64,000 nt of DNA, from the NCBI RefSeq assembly GCF_041052385.1, contig NZ_CP163439.1, forward strand, positions 5,073,001 through 5,137,000, written 5' to 3'. Positions 41,856 to 51,032 of the stretch are shown here, one piece after another. The position numbers were made by a program, and so were the translations under genes. Position 1 is the stretch's first letter, and the number at the start of each line of letters is the position of its first letter. The notes beneath the pieces are model-generated. The model had not been told where the DNA came from. It saw nothing but the letters and a program-made list of their open reading frames with translations, and searched no databases. Source of the stretch: Streptomyces sp. R28. Lineage in GTDB: Bacteria; Actinomycetota; Actinomycetes; Streptomycetales; Streptomycetaceae.

Positions 41856-44132
41856 CTACTTGAGCAGCGCCGGGATCGTCTCCTCGTGCGCCACGCGCAG
41901 CTCCTCCAGGGAGAGCGCGAACTCGCCCTGGAGTTCCACCACTGCATTTGAATCGGACACAGTGCCGTCGACGACACCGATGCGGGTGGCCGGCAGGCCC
42001 CGCGCACCGCACATGTCGTTGAAACGGACCTCCTCGGAGCGCGGCACGGCGACGATCGCGCGTCCCGCCGACTCGGAGAAGAGGAGGGTGAAGGCGTCGA
42101 GCCCGTCCGGTACGACCAGACGCGCGCCCTTGCCACCGAGCAGCGCCGACTCCACGACCGCCTGGATCAGACCGCCGTCGGACAGGTCGTGCGCAGAGTC
42201 GATCATGCCGTCGCGGGAGGCGGAGATCAGGATCTCGGCGAGCAGCCGCTCGCGCTCCAGGTCGACCTGGGGCGGCAGACCGCCGAGGTGGTCGTGCACG
42301 ACCTGCGACCAGGCCGAACCGCCGAACTCCTCACGCGTGTCGCCGAGGAGGTAGAGCAGCTGGCCCTCCTCCTGGAAGGCGACCGGCGTGCGCCGGGCCA
42401 CGTCGTCGATGACGCCGAGGACCGCGACCACGGGGGTCGGGTGGATGGCGACCTCGCCGGTCTGGTTGTAGAGCGAGACGTTGCCGCCCGTCACCGGGGT
42501 GCCCAACTGCTGGCAGGCGTCGGCGAGTCCACGGACGGCCTCCGCGAACTGCCACATCACCGCCGGGTCCTCGGGCGAGCCGAAGTTCAGGCAGTCGGAG
42601 ACGGCGAGCGGCTTGGCGCCGGTGGTGGCGACGTTGCGGTACGCCTCCGCGAGCGCCAACTGGGCGCCGTGGTACGGGTCCAGCTTGGCGTACCGGCCGT
42701 TGCCGTCCGTCGCGATGGCGACGCCGAGGCCGGTCTCCTCGTCGATGCGGATCATGCCCGAGTCCTCGGGCTGGGCGAGGACGGTGTTGCCCTGCACGAA
42801 GTGGTCGTACTGCGAGGTGATCCACTTCTTGGAGGCCTGGTTGGGAGAGGCCACCAGCTTCAGGACCTGGTCCTTCAGCTCGGCCGAACTCGCGGGCCGC
42901 GCAAGCTTGTTGGCGTCGTCCGCCTGAAGGGCGTCCTGCCACTCCGGGCGGGCGTACGGGCGCTCGTAGACCGGGCCCTCGTGCGCCACCGTGCGCGGGT
43001 CGACGTCGACGATCTTGCCGCCGTGCCAGTAGATCTCCAGGCGGTCGCCGTCGGTCACCTCACCGATGACGGTGGCGATGACGTCCCACTTCGCGCAGAT
43101 CTCCAGGAACCGGTCGACCTTCTCCGGCTCGACGACCGCGCACATGCGTTCCTGCGACTCGCTCATGAGGATTTCCTCGGGAGAGAGCGTCGAGTCACGC
43201 AGCGGTACGTCGTCCAGCGTCACGCGCATGCCGCCGGAGCCGTTGGAGGCGAGCTCGGAAGTGGCGCAGGACAGACCGGCGGCACCCAGGTCCTGAATAC
43301 CGACGACCAGCTTCTCCCGGAACGCCTCCAGGGTGCACTCGATGAGCAGCTTCTCCTGGAAGGGGTCACCGACCTGGACGGCCGGGCGCTTGGAGGGCTT
43401 CGCGTCGTCGAAGGTCTCGGAGGCGAGGATCGACGCGCCACCGATGCCGTCACCACCCGTACGGGCCCCGTACAGGATGACCTTGTTGCCCTCACCGGAC
43501 GCCTTCGCCAGGTGGATGTCCTCGTGCCGCATCACACCGATGGCACCGGCGTTGACCAGCGGGTTTCCCTGGTAGCAGGAGTCGAAGACGACCTCGCCGC
43601 CGATGTTCGGCAGGCCCAGGCAGTTGCCGTAGCCGCCGATGCCGGCGACGACACCGGGGAGCACCCGCTTGGTGTCGGGGTGATCAGCGGCACCGAACCG
43701 CAGCGGGTCCACGACCGCCACCGGCCGCGCACCCATCGCGATGATGTCGCGGACGATGCCGCCCACGCCCGTGGCCGCGCCCTGGTAGGGCTCGACGTAC
43801 GACGGGTGGTTGTGCGACTCGACCTTGAAGGTCACGGCGTAACCCTGGCCGACGTCGACGACACCCGCGTTCTCGCCGATGCCCACGAGCAGCGCGTCGC
43901 TCTGCGGCGCCTTCTCGCCGAACTGGCGCAGGTGCACCTTCGACGACTTGTACGAGCAGTGCTCGGACCACATGACCGAGTACATGGCGAGCTCGGCACC
44001 GGTGGGCCGACGGCCGAGGATCTCCACGACCCGCTCGTACTCGTCCTTCTTCAGACCGAGTTCGGCCCAGGGCAGCTCGACGTCGGGGGTCGCGGCCGCG
44101 TGCTCGACCGTGTCCAGAGGCGTCCGGCTCAT
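41856..44132 (-). CDS. purL: Phosphoribosylformylglycinamidine synthase, large subunit
   Basis: A 758-residue synthetase subunit of the small PurL type that needs PurQ and PurS. It converts FGAR to FGAM using glutamine-derived ammonia. Features include the N-terminal SEHCSYKSSKVHL, the ATP-binding GENAGVVDVGQGYAVTFKVE, SHNHPSYVEPYQGAATGVGG and the later CLNFGSPEDP and HDLSDGGL. The stop of purQ overlaps its ATG by four bases (ATGA), so the trio is translationally coupled. The start is ATG 44132. Confidence 0.98.
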   Translation of the reverse strand: MSRTPLDTVEHAAATPDVELPWAELGLKKDEYERVVEILGRRPTGAELAMYSVMWSEHCSYKSSKVHLRQFGEKAPQSDALLVGIGENAGVVDVGQGYAVTFKVESHNHPSYVEPYQGAATGVGGIVRDIIAMGARPVAVVDPLRFGAADHPDTKRVLPGVVAGIGGYGNCLGLPNIGGEVVFDSCYQGNPLVNAGAIGVMRHEDIHLAKASGEGNKVILYGARTGGDGIGGASILASETFDDAKPSKRPAVQVGDPFQEKLLIECTLEAFREKLVVGIQDLGAAGLSCATSELASNGSGGMRVTLDDVPLRDSTLSPEEILMSESQERMCAVVEPEKVDRFLEICAKWDVIATVIGEVTDGDRLEIYWHGGKIVDVDPRTVAHEGPVYERPYARPEWQDALQADDANKLARPASSAELKDQVLKLVASPNQASKKWITSQYDHFVQGNTVLAQPEDSGMIRIDEETGLGVAIATDGNGRYAKLDPYHGAQLALAEAYRNVATTGAKPLAVSDCLNFGSPEDPAVMWQFAEAVRGLADACQQLGTPVTGGNVSLYNQTGEVAIHPTPVVAVLGVIDDVARRTPVAFQEEGQLLYLLGDTREEFGGSAWSQVVHDHLGGLPPQVDLERERLLAEILISASRDGMIDSAHDLSDGGLIQAVVESALLGGKGARLVVPDGLDAFTLLFSESAGRAIVAVPRSEEVRFNDMCGARGLPATRIGVVDGTVSDSNAVVELQGEFALSLEELRVAHEETIPALLK

Positions 44133-44809
44133 GCGTTGACCAGCTTCTTGAGGATCGAGGTGAAGAAGGGGAGGCCGTCGGTGCGGCCGGTGCCGATGAG
44201 CGGCTCCACGGCGTGCTCCGGGTGCGGCATCAGGCCCACGACGTTGCCGGCCTCGTTGGTGATGCCGGCGATGTCGTTGAGCGAGCCGTTCGGGTTGAAG
44301 TCCAGGTAGCGGAAGGCCACCCGTCCCTCGGCCTCCAGCTTGTCCAGCGTGTACTGGTCGGCGACGTACCGGCCGTCCATGTTCTTCAGCGGGATGTGGA
44401 TCTCCTGACCGGCGCTGTAGTCGCTGGTCCAGGAGGTCTCCGCGTTCTCCACCCGCAGCTTCTGGTCGCGGCAGATGAAGTGCAGGTGGTCGTTGCCGAG
44501 CATCCCGCCGGGGAGCAGGTGCGCCTCGGTGAGGACCTGGAAGCCGTTGCAGATACCGAGGACCGGGAGGCCGGCCTTCGCCTGCTCGATGACCGTCTCC
44601 ATCACGGGCGAGAAGCGGGAGATGGCCCCGGCGCGCAGATAGTCGCCGTAGGAGAAACCGCCGGGCAGCACCACGGCGTCGACCTGCTTGAGGTCCTTGT
44701 CCTTGTGCCAGAGAGCAACCGGTTCGGCGCCCGCGAGGCGGATCGCGCGCTGAGTGTCCCGGTCGTCGAGACTCCCCGGGAAAGTGACGACGCCAATACG
44801 AGCGGTCAC
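44129..44809 (-). CDS. purQ: Phosphoribosylformylglycinamidine synthase, glutaminase subunit
   Basis: A 226-residue class-I glutamine amidotransferase. The nucleophile Cys is in LPVLGICNGFQVL and the C-terminal His-Glu pair in LMPHPEHAVEPL. It feeds ammonia to PurL. It starts GTG 44809 and overlaps purS by four bases upstream and purL by four bases downstream. Confidence 0.98.
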   Translation of the reverse strand: MTARIGVVTFPGSLDDRDTQRAIRLAGAEPVALWHKDKDLKQVDAVVLPGGFSYGDYLRAGAISRFSPVMETVIEQAKAGLPVLGICNGFQVLTEAHLLPGGMLGNDHLHFICRDQKLRVENAETSWTSDYSAGQEIHIPLKNMDGRYVADQYTLDKLEAEGRVAFRYLDFNPNGSLNDIAGITNEAGNVVGLMPHPEHAVEPLIGTGRTDGLPFFTSILKKLVNA

Positions 44810-45069
44810 TTCGCGGCCTCCGCGACTTCCTCCACCTTGACGGTGAAGTCCTCGATCACGGTGTTGGCGAGGAAGGATTCCGCAAGATCGTGGATGCGGG
44901 CGAGCGCGGCCTCGTCGACCGGCCCGTCAACTTCCAGTTCGAAACGCTTTCCCTGACGTACGTCGGAGATACCTTCGAAACCCAGCCGCGGCAGTGCGCG
45001 CTGCACCGCCTGGCCCTGGGGGTCGAGGATCTCCGGCTTGAGCATGACGTCGACTACGACGCGTGCCAC
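44806..45069 (-). CDS. purS: Phosphoribosylformylglycinamidine synthase subunit PurS
   Basis: An 87-residue subunit that bridges PurQ and PurL. It has the family fold (RVVVDVMLKPEILDPQGQAV, then LPRLGFEGISDVRQGKRFEL). GTG 45069 is preferred over 45075 because GGGAG lies five bases in front of it. It is first in the purS-purQ-purL operon; the upstream 300 bases hold its promoter and a TCTAC-GCGA-GTAGA palindrome. Confidence 0.97.
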   Translation of the reverse strand: MARVVVDVMLKPEILDPQGQAVQRALPRLGFEGISDVRQGKRFELEVDGPVDEAALARIHDLAESFLANTVIEDFTVKVEEVAEAAK

Positions 45070-45379
45070 TGGCACTCCCGGTGTGTGGTGCTGAGCAGGT
45101 TCCTTCAGACTACCCGCACAAAATTTCTACGCGAGTAGAGTTGTAGGAAGCTACGTGACAGCCGTCACGATCCGGTATCGAAGGGGTGCGTTCACGAAAA
45201 GTTACGGGAAAGATCCCCGTACCGCCCCGGATAGCTATTGCGCTGGGACACGCGGACAGATTTAGTCGGGCTTCACATTGCATTGCCGGGCACTGTACAA
45301 ATGAATTGGAAAATAGCCGAGACTCGGCACGTCGTCGCAGCTGAGCTGTATGAGGTGCCGTACGAAGGGACCGATATTC
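45070..45379. other. Divergent promoter region between purS and the Lsr2 gene
   Basis: About 310 bases without a gene between divergent purS and lsr2-like genes. It is AT-richer than its surroundings (about 45110-45320), as expected for a promoter region. The palindrome TCTAC-GCGA-GTAGA (45126-45139) is followed by an inverted GTAG-GAAG-CTAC (45143-45154). No purine riboswitch is visible. Confidence 0.5.
45126..45139. promoter_or_regulatory. Palindrome upstream of purS
   Basis: TCTAC and GTAGA are perfect 5-bp arms around 4 bases, 57 bases upstream of the purS start. It may be a purine regulator site; the regulator is not known. Confidence 0.4.
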
Positions 45380-45697
45380 GTGGCGCAGAAGGTCGTGGTC
45401 ACTCTCTTTGACGACATCGACGGCTCAGAAGCGGCGGAAACGATCGCCTTCGGACTCGACGGCAAGTCGTACGAGATCGACCTGAATGAAGCCAATGCCA
45501 AGAAACTGCGTAAGGCGCTCGCGCCGTACGTGGAGGCCGGGCGCAAGCGGTCGAAGTCAGGCAAGGCGTACAGGCAGACCGAGGTCGCCCCGGACCCGGC
45601 CGCCGTCCGGGCATGGGCGCAGGCCAACAAGATGGAGGTGCCGGCCCGCGGCCGCATCCCCAAGAAGGTCTACGAGGCGTTCGCCTCGGCGCAGTGA
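45380..45697 (+). CDS. Lsr2-type nucleoid-associated protein
   Basis: A 105-residue Lsr2 family protein. The N-terminal dimerisation domain (MAQKVVVTLFDDIDGSEAAE...IDLNEANAKKLRKALAPYVEAG) and the C-terminal DNA-binding domain with the AT-hook-like RGR core (VPARGRIPKKV) are both clear. Lsr2 coats AT-rich, often foreign, DNA and silences it; this is the second Streptomyces paralogue (LsrL-like) by gene neighbourhood, not the main copy. GTG 45380 starts at the conserved MAQKV; the upstream frame is not conserved. Confidence 0.95.
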   Translation: MAQKVVVTLFDDIDGSEAAETIAFGLDGKSYEIDLNEANAKKLRKALAPYVEAGRKRSKSGKAYRQTEVAPDPAAVRAWAQANKMEVPARGRIPKKVYEAFASAQ

Positions 45698-45853
45698 GGC
45701 GCCCCGAGGGCGTGTCCTCAGGGTCCGTCAGCGGGCCTTGAGGGCGGCCGACTTGGGCCGGTGCGACAACCGACTTGCGCTACCCCCCTGCCGATCAGCT
45801 AATGTCTGGAGCACGCCGCCGGGCGGGGCAGAAAAGCCCAGCTCGCCGAGCAT

Positions 45854-45925
45854 GCGGGTGTAGTTCAGTAGTAGAACATCCCCCTTCCAGGGGGAAGGCG
45901 CAGTGTGCAATTCCTGTCACCCGCT
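45854..45925 (+). tRNA. tRNA-Gly (UCC)
   Basis: A 72-base tRNA; acceptor GCGGGTG pairs with CACCCGC, discriminator T, anticodon loop CTTCCAG (UCC). Confidence 0.92.
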
Positions 45926-46021
45926 CTGCACCGCCGGTCCGACCACTGATGTGGATCAGGTAGGCTGGTGCTCGCACCGATCGACAGCTGAGTCCCTAAG
46001 GGCTTGGTGGTCGGGGGCAAT

Positions 46022-46094
46022 GCGGACGTAGCTCAGTTGGTAGAGCGCAACCTTGCCAAGGTTGAGGTCGCGAGTTCGAGCCTCGTCGTCCGCT
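46022..46094 (+). tRNA. tRNA-Gly (GCC), copy 1
   Basis: A 73-base tRNA; acceptor GCGGACG pairs with CGTCCGC, anticodon loop TTGCCAA (GCC). Identical to the copy at 49874. Confidence 0.95.
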
Positions 46095-46103
46095 CGGGAA
46101 TGA

Positions 46104-46128
46104 GACCCCGGTCCAATGGACCGGGGTC
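46104..46128 (+). terminator. Terminator of tRNA-Gly copy 1
   Basis: GACCCCGGTCC-AAT-GGACCGGGGTC, followed by TTTTCTGT. Confidence 0.95.
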
Positions 46129-46225
46129 TTTTCTGTATGCCCACGGAGGTCCGTCTGACATTTGTCATGCGGAGTGGTGACAGCGCGCACTGCTGTGGGG
46201 CTCCCGTTGCCGGGACGCTGATGTC

Positions 46226-47191
46226 ATGAACATCAACGAACACGAACACGTGATTGAGGTCACTGACCTGCGGCGTGTGTACGGGGGCGGGTTCGAGGCG
46301 GTGCGCGGAATCACCTTCTCGGTGAACCGCGGCGAGGTATTCGCGCTGCTCGGCACCAACGGCGCGGGAAAGACGTCCACCGTCGAGCTGCTGGAGGGAC
46401 TCGCCCGGCCGGCCGGGGGGCGGGTGCGGGTGCTCGGGCACGACCCCTACGCCGAGCGGGGCGTCGTACGGCCGCGGACCGGGGTGATGCTGCAGGAGGG
46501 CGGGTTTCCGTCCGAGCTGACCGTCGCCGAGACCGCGCGGATGTGGGCGGCGTGTGTCAGCGGGGCGCGGCCGCCAAAGGACGTGCTGGAGCTGGTCGGG
46601 CTGGCCGCGAAGGGCGATGTGCGGGTGAAGCAGTTGTCCGGGGGTGAGCGACGGCGCCTGGACCTGGCGCTCGCGCTGCTCGGGGATCCCGAGGTGCTGT
46701 TCCTGGACGAGCCGACGACCGGCCTCGACGCCGAAGGGCGCCGGGACACCTGGGAGTTGGTGCGGGGGCTGCGCGACGCCGGTACGTCCGTGCTGCTGAC
46801 CACGCACTATCTGGAGGAGGCGGAGGGCCTCGCCGACCGGCTCGCGATCCTGCACGAGGGGCGCATCGCGGCCGCGGGGACACCGGCCGAGGTGACCGCG
46901 GCCCAGCCCTCGCGGATCTCCTTCGAGCTGCCCGAGGGCTACTTCCTGGGCGACCTTCCGCCGCTCGCCGACATGGGGGTGAGCGGGCACGAGGTCGACG
47001 GGCGGGTCGTACGGCTGCGGACCCATCAGCTGCAACGGGCGGCGACCCGGCTGCTGATGTGGGCCGACGGGGCCGGGGTGGAGCTGCGGCGGCTGGATGT
47101 GCGGTCGGCGTCGCTGGAGGAGGCGTTCCTGGGGATCGCGCGGGAGGCGGCGGAAGCCGCCCGGACGAGGACGAAGGAGCACGCGGCATGA
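46226..47191 (+). CDS. ABC transporter ATP-binding protein
   Basis: A 321-residue ATPase of the DrrA/CcmA-like exporter class. Walker A is GTNGAGKTS, the Q-loop lies at RTGVMLQEGG, signature LSGGERRRL, Walker B LFLDEPTTGLD, and the switch His is in LLTTHYLEEAEGLADR. The C-terminal 80 residues form the extra domain typical of drug exporters. It overlaps the permease gene by four bases (ATGA), so the subunits are made together. It is the first gene of a four-gene set with a two-component system. Confidence 0.95.
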   Translation: MNINEHEHVIEVTDLRRVYGGGFEAVRGITFSVNRGEVFALLGTNGAGKTSTVELLEGLARPAGGRVRVLGHDPYAERGVVRPRTGVMLQEGGFPSELTVAETARMWAACVSGARPPKDVLELVGLAAKGDVRVKQLSGGERRRLDLALALLGDPEVLFLDEPTTGLDAEGRRDTWELVRGLRDAGTSVLLTTHYLEEAEGLADRLAILHEGRIAAAGTPAEVTAAQPSRISFELPEGYFLGDLPPLADMGVSGHEVDGRVVRLRTHQLQRAATRLLMWADGAGVELRRLDVRSASLEEAFLGIAREAAEAARTRTKEHAA

Positions 47192-47964
47192 GCACGGCGA
47201 TGACCGCCCCGGCGGGGCGCATGGCGGCGCTGGCGCGGGCCGAGCTGACGTTGCTCGGGCGCAGCAGGGGCACACTGTTCGCGGCGCTGTTCGTGCCGCT
47301 TGTACTGCCCTTCAGCGCGGGGGAGGCAGCGAAGCAGATGGACCTGGCGGAGGTGGGCCTCACTCTCGGCACGGTCATCCTGCCCGCCTCCATCGGCTTC
47401 TCGCTGCTCTACGCGGTGTATGCGACGCTCGTCAGCGTCTACACCGCCCGGCGCGAGGAACTCGTCCTCAAGCGGCTGCGCACCGGCGAGCTGCGGGACC
47501 ACGAGATCCTCGCCGGGGCGGCGCTGCCGGCCGTCGCCACGGGCCTCGCGCAGTGCGTGGTGCTGGCGGTCGGCGGCACCGTCCTGCTCGACGTGAACGC
47601 GCCCCGCGCTCCCCATCTCGCCGTGCTGGGACTGCTGTTGGGGTTCCTCCTGTGCGCGTCGCTGGCCGCGGTGACCTCCTCCTTCACCCGGAGCGTCGAG
47701 AGTGCGCAGGTCACGACACTGCCTGTGGTGTTCCTCTCCATGATCTTCTCCGGGATGTTCGTGCCCCTGGAGGTCCTGCCCGACCGGGTGGCGTCGGTGT
47801 GCGAACTGCTGCCGCTGACCCCGGTGATCACGCTCGTGCGGGGCGGCTGGACCGGGGAGCTGTCGGCGTACGAGGCGGTGGGCGCCGTACTCACCGCGCT
47901 GGCCTGGACGGTCCTTGGCGTGTTTGCTGTACGGCGGTGGTTCCGGTGGGAACCGCGGCGTTGA
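47188..47964 (+). CDS. ABC transporter permease (ABC-2 type)
   Basis: A 258-residue membrane protein with about six membrane segments and the ABC-2 signature in SMIFSGMFVPLEVLPDRVASV. It forms an exporter with the preceding ATPase. The start is ATG 47188, overlapping the ATPase stop. The histidine kinase gene follows after 18 bases. The substrate is unknown; such pairs often export antibiotics, lipids or peptides, or protect the envelope. Confidence 0.92.
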   Translation: MSTAMTAPAGRMAALARAELTLLGRSRGTLFAALFVPLVLPFSAGEAAKQMDLAEVGLTLGTVILPASIGFSLLYAVYATLVSVYTARREELVLKRLRTGELRDHEILAGAALPAVATGLAQCVVLAVGGTVLLDVNAPRAPHLAVLGLLLGFLLCASLAAVTSSFTRSVESAQVTTLPVVFLSMIFSGMFVPLEVLPDRVASVCELLPLTPVITLVRGGWTGELSAYEAVGAVLTALAWTVLGVFAVRRWFRWEPRR

Positions 47965-47982
47965 CGTAGGGGGAGCGGGGAC

Positions 47983-49227
47983 ATGTCCAAGGCGGGGGGA
48001 TGGTGGCGGCGCAAGAGCACGCCGGCGAAGGTCGAGACGTACACCCGGGGGTCGTTCCACTCCTTCGCGGTGATCGAGGTCCTGGCGGTCGGACCGCCCA
48101 TCGCCGGCGCGGTCGGGTCCGAGCTGGGCGGCTGGCTGGTGCTCATGGTGTGTGCGCACGCGGCGGTCTGCGCCCTGACGGTGTCGCGGGCGCTGGACTG
48201 GGTGCGGGGCCGCCGTGAGCAGCCCGTACGCCTGCTGTGGACGCTCGGCGCCGTCACCGCTGCGGTCGGCGTCACGGCCCTGGCCGTCTCCGAGTACGGT
48301 CCGTACGGTGACGACGTCGACTCGGCCGCGGGCGGGCTCTTCGGCGTCGTGCTGATCTACGGGGCGGGCATCGTGGCGCTCGGGATGCGCAGCCGGCGGC
48401 GCGTCTGCGCGACCGTCGGGGGCTTCGCGGCGGGCGCGGGACTCGTGGGCTTCCCGCTGGGCATGCCTGCCCCCGCCGCCCTGATCAGCGCGCTGGCCGT
48501 GCTGGTCGGCGGCGGGTTCATGGCCTTCAGCGCCGTCTTCTCCGTCTGGCTGCTCAAGGCCGTCTTCGAGCTCGACGAGGCCCGTGAGACCCGCGCCCGG
48601 CTGGCCGTCGCCGAGGAGCGGCTGCGGTTCGGGCGGGATCTGCACGACGTGATGGGGCGGAATCTGGCGGTCATCGCGTTGAAGAGCGAGCTCGCCGTGC
48701 AGTTGGCGCGGCGAGGGCGGCCCGAGGCCGTGGAGCAGATGATCGAGGTGCAGCGGATCGCGCAGGAGTCGCAGCGCGAGGTGCGGGACGTCGTACGGGG
48801 GTATCGGGAGGCCGACCTGGGGGTCGAACTCGCCGGTGCGCAGGGTGTGTTGACGGCGGCCGGGATCGAGTGCGAGGTGACCGGGGAAGCGGCCGGGCTG
48901 CCTGCCGAGGTGCAGTCGGCGCTGGCGTGGGTGGTGCGGGAGGCGACCACCAATGTGCTGCGGCACGGGGATGCCGCGCGGTGCGTGGTGGGAGTGCTGG
49001 TGACGGAGGGGCGTGTGGTGTTGACGGTGGAGAACGACGGGGCCGGCGGAGCCTCCGACGGGAGTGGTACCTCCGACGGGGGCGGGGGCTCCGGGCTGGC
49101 CGGGCTGCGAGAGCGGCTGGCCGCGGTGGACGGCACGCTGGAGGCCGGCCGCGTCGGGGAGGGCAGGTTCCGGCTGGTGGCGGAGGTGCCCTTGGCGGGG
49201 GCGGGCGTGCGGGAGGTCACCGTATGA
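47983..49227 (+). CDS. Sensor histidine kinase (NarL/DesK class)
   Basis: A 414-residue membrane sensor. Six or so membrane segments (about 25-175) are followed by a dimerisation region with the phospho-acceptor His in LRFGRDLHDVMGRNLAVIAL, and a HATPase domain with the N box in VVREATTNVLRHGDA and the G box in GGSGLAGLRERL. It has no extracytoplasmic loop of size, so it probably senses the membrane itself or its transporter partner. Its stop overlaps the response regulator start by four bases. Confidence 0.93.
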   Translation: MSKAGGWWRRKSTPAKVETYTRGSFHSFAVIEVLAVGPPIAGAVGSELGGWLVLMVCAHAAVCALTVSRALDWVRGRREQPVRLLWTLGAVTAAVGVTALAVSEYGPYGDDVDSAAGGLFGVVLIYGAGIVALGMRSRRRVCATVGGFAAGAGLVGFPLGMPAPAALISALAVLVGGGFMAFSAVFSVWLLKAVFELDEARETRARLAVAEERLRFGRDLHDVMGRNLAVIALKSELAVQLARRGRPEAVEQMIEVQRIAQESQREVRDVVRGYREADLGVELAGAQGVLTAAGIECEVTGEAAGLPAEVQSALAWVVREATTNVLRHGDAARCVVGVLVTEGRVVLTVENDGAGGASDGSGTSDGGGGSGLAGLRERLAAVDGTLEAGRVGEGRFRLVAEVPLAGAGVREVTV

Positions 49228-49850
49228 CCGGCCGTACGACCGGGTCCGTGCGGTTGCTGCTCGCCGACGACGAGCACCTGATCCGGGGTGCGCTCGCCAC
49301 GCTGCTCTCCCTGGAGGACGACCTGGTGATCGTCGCCGAGGCGGCGAGCGGGCCGGAAGCGCTGGCCATGGCGCGGGCGCACGAACCGGACGTCGCCGTT
49401 CTCGATCTTCAGATGCCCGGAGCGGACGGTGTGAAGGTCGCCACATCCCTGCGCGCCGAACTGCCCCGCTGCAAGGTGTTGATCGTGACCAGCCATGGGC
49501 GGCCCGGGCATCTGAAGCGGGCTCTTGCGGCGGGTGTGCGCGGGTTCGTCCCGAAGACCGTCAGCGCTCAGCGGCTCGCGGAGATCATCCGCACCGTGCA
49601 CGCCGGAAACCGTTACGTCGACCCCGAGTTGGCCGCCGACGCGATCGCCGCCGGAGACTCGCCGCTGACCGCGCGGGAGGCCGAGGTGCTGGAACTCGCC
49701 GCCGACGGGGCGCCCGTCGCGGAGATCGCGGAGCGGGCCACGCTGTCGCAGGGGACCGTGCGGAACTATCTGTCGTCGGCCGTCTCCAAGCTCGGGGCGG
49801 AGAACCGGCACGCGGCGGTGCGTCTCGCGCGGGAGCGAGGTTGGGTATAG
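49224..49850 (+). CDS. LuxR-type response regulator (NarL/DesR class)
   Basis: A 208-residue regulator. The receiver domain has the acidic pair at 15-16 (ADDEHL), phospho-acceptor Asp61 (VAVLDLQMPG) and the conserved Lys in FVPKTVS; the C-terminal LuxR HTH is LTAREAEVLELAADGAPV, with VRNYLSSAVSKLGAENR as the recognition helix. It is coupled to the kinase through an ATGA overlap and probably activates the ABC operon. A tRNA-Gly(GCC) gene follows 23 bases later. Confidence 0.95.
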   Translation: MTGRTTGSVRLLLADDEHLIRGALATLLSLEDDLVIVAEAASGPEALAMARAHEPDVAVLDLQMPGADGVKVATSLRAELPRCKVLIVTSHGRPGHLKRALAAGVRGFVPKTVSAQRLAEIIRTVHAGNRYVDPELAADAIAAGDSPLTAREAEVLELAADGAPVAEIAERATLSQGTVRNYLSSAVSKLGAENRHAAVRLARERGWV

Positions 49851-49873
49851 TTGCTCTCGCGCCACGGCGCAGT

Positions 49874-49946
49874 GCGGACGTAGCTCAGTTGGTAGAGCGC
49901 AACCTTGCCAAGGTTGAGGTCGCGAGTTCGAGCCTCGTCGTCCGCT
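49874..49946 (+). tRNA. tRNA-Gly (GCC), copy 2
   Basis: Identical to copy 1 at 46022 over all 73 bases; anticodon GCC. The close spacing to the response regulator gene suggests it might be read from the same transcript. Confidence 0.95.
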
Positions 49947-49954
49947 CCAGACAA

Positions 49955-49980
49955 AAGCCCCCGGTTTCGGCCGGGGGCTT
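49955..49980. terminator. Terminator of tRNA-Gly copy 2
   Basis: AAGCCCCCGG-TTTCGG-CCGGGGGCTT, followed by TT. A second hairpin with a related GCCCCCGG stem lies at 49989-50010 and may serve purC on the other strand. Confidence 0.9.
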
Positions 49981-50024
49981 TTGCGTTGCCCCCGGATTCC
50001 GCCGGGGGCTTCGCGGTTTTCGCG

Positions 50025-50924
50025 CTAGGACCAGCTCGTACCCGTAAGGCGCTCGTACGCCTCCACGTACTTCGCGCGCGTCGCGTCCACGACCTCCTGC
50101 GGCAGCGCCGGCGGGGGCTGCTCGCTCTTGCGGTCCCAGCCGGAGGCCGGCGAGGTCAGCCAGTCGCGGACGAACTGCTTGTCGTACGACGGCTGCGCGC
50201 GGCCCGGCTCCCACTGGTCGGCCGGCCAGAAGCGGGAGGAGTCCGGGGTGAGGACCTCGTCGGCGATGACCAGGGTCTCCCCCTCGAAGCCGAACTCGAA
50301 CTTGGTGTCCGCGAGGATGATGCCGCGGTCACGGGCGATGTCCCGGCCACGGGAGTAGACGGCGAGCGTCGCCTGGCGCAGCTGGGCGGCGGTGTCGGCG
50401 CCGACCTGGCGGGCGACCTCCTCGTAGGAGACGTTCTCGTCGTGCTCGCCGACCGCGGCCTTGGTGGCCGGGGTGAAGATCGGGGCGGGGAGTTCGCTGC
50501 CGTCGACCAGGCCCTCGGGGAGGGCGAGGCCGCAGACGGTGCGGGTGTCGTTGTACTCCACCAGGCCGGAGCCGGTGAGGTAGCCGCGGGCCACGGCCTC
50601 CACCGGGACCATCTGGAGCGACTTGCAGACGAGGGTGCGGCCCGCCCAGTCGGCGGGGGCGCCGGCGGGCACGTCGGTGCTCAGGACGTGGTTGGGGACC
50701 AGGTCGGCGAGCTGGTCGAACCACCACAGGGAGAGCTGGGTGAGGACGCGGCCCTTGTCGGGGATCTCGGTGGGGAGCACCCAGTCGTACGCCGAGATGC
50801 GATCGCTGGCGACCATCACGAGGTCGCCCGCCTCGTTCTGGTACAGCTCGCGCACCTTGCCGGTGTGCAGGTGTACCAAGCCCGGAACCTGGAGCGGCTC
50901 AGGCTTTTCTACGAATCCGGACAC
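50025..50924 (-). CDS. purC: Phosphoribosylaminoimidazole-succinocarboxamide synthase
   Basis: A 299-residue purine enzyme joining aspartate to CAIR. The family N-terminus LVHLHTGKVRELYQNEAGDL holds the phosphate-binding KVRELY and the middle part RGYLTGSGLVEYN; the C-terminal DTKFEFGFEG is also typical. The length fits the SAICAR synthases. The start is GTG 50924 with GGGGAGGAACC upstream. It is a separate unit from purD and purL. Confidence 0.97.
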   Translation of the reverse strand: MSGFVEKPEPLQVPGLVHLHTGKVRELYQNEAGDLVMVASDRISAYDWVLPTEIPDKGRVLTQLSLWWFDQLADLVPNHVLSTDVPAGAPADWAGRTLVCKSLQMVPVEAVARGYLTGSGLVEYNDTRTVCGLALPEGLVDGSELPAPIFTPATKAAVGEHDENVSYEEVARQVGADTAAQLRQATLAVYSRGRDIARDRGIILADTKFEFGFEGETLVIADEVLTPDSSRFWPADQWEPGRAQPSYDKQFVRDWLTSPASGWDRKSEQPPPALPQEVVDATRAKYVEAYERLTGTSWS

Positions 50925-51032
50925 GGTTCCTCCCCGTGGTTCTGTCCAAGTGGCTCGATTCTCCCGTATGCCGGGGATCGCCCTCGGAGTGGGGTGGGCT
51001 CGAAAGGGGCGGTGACGTGGGCGTACGTGAGC

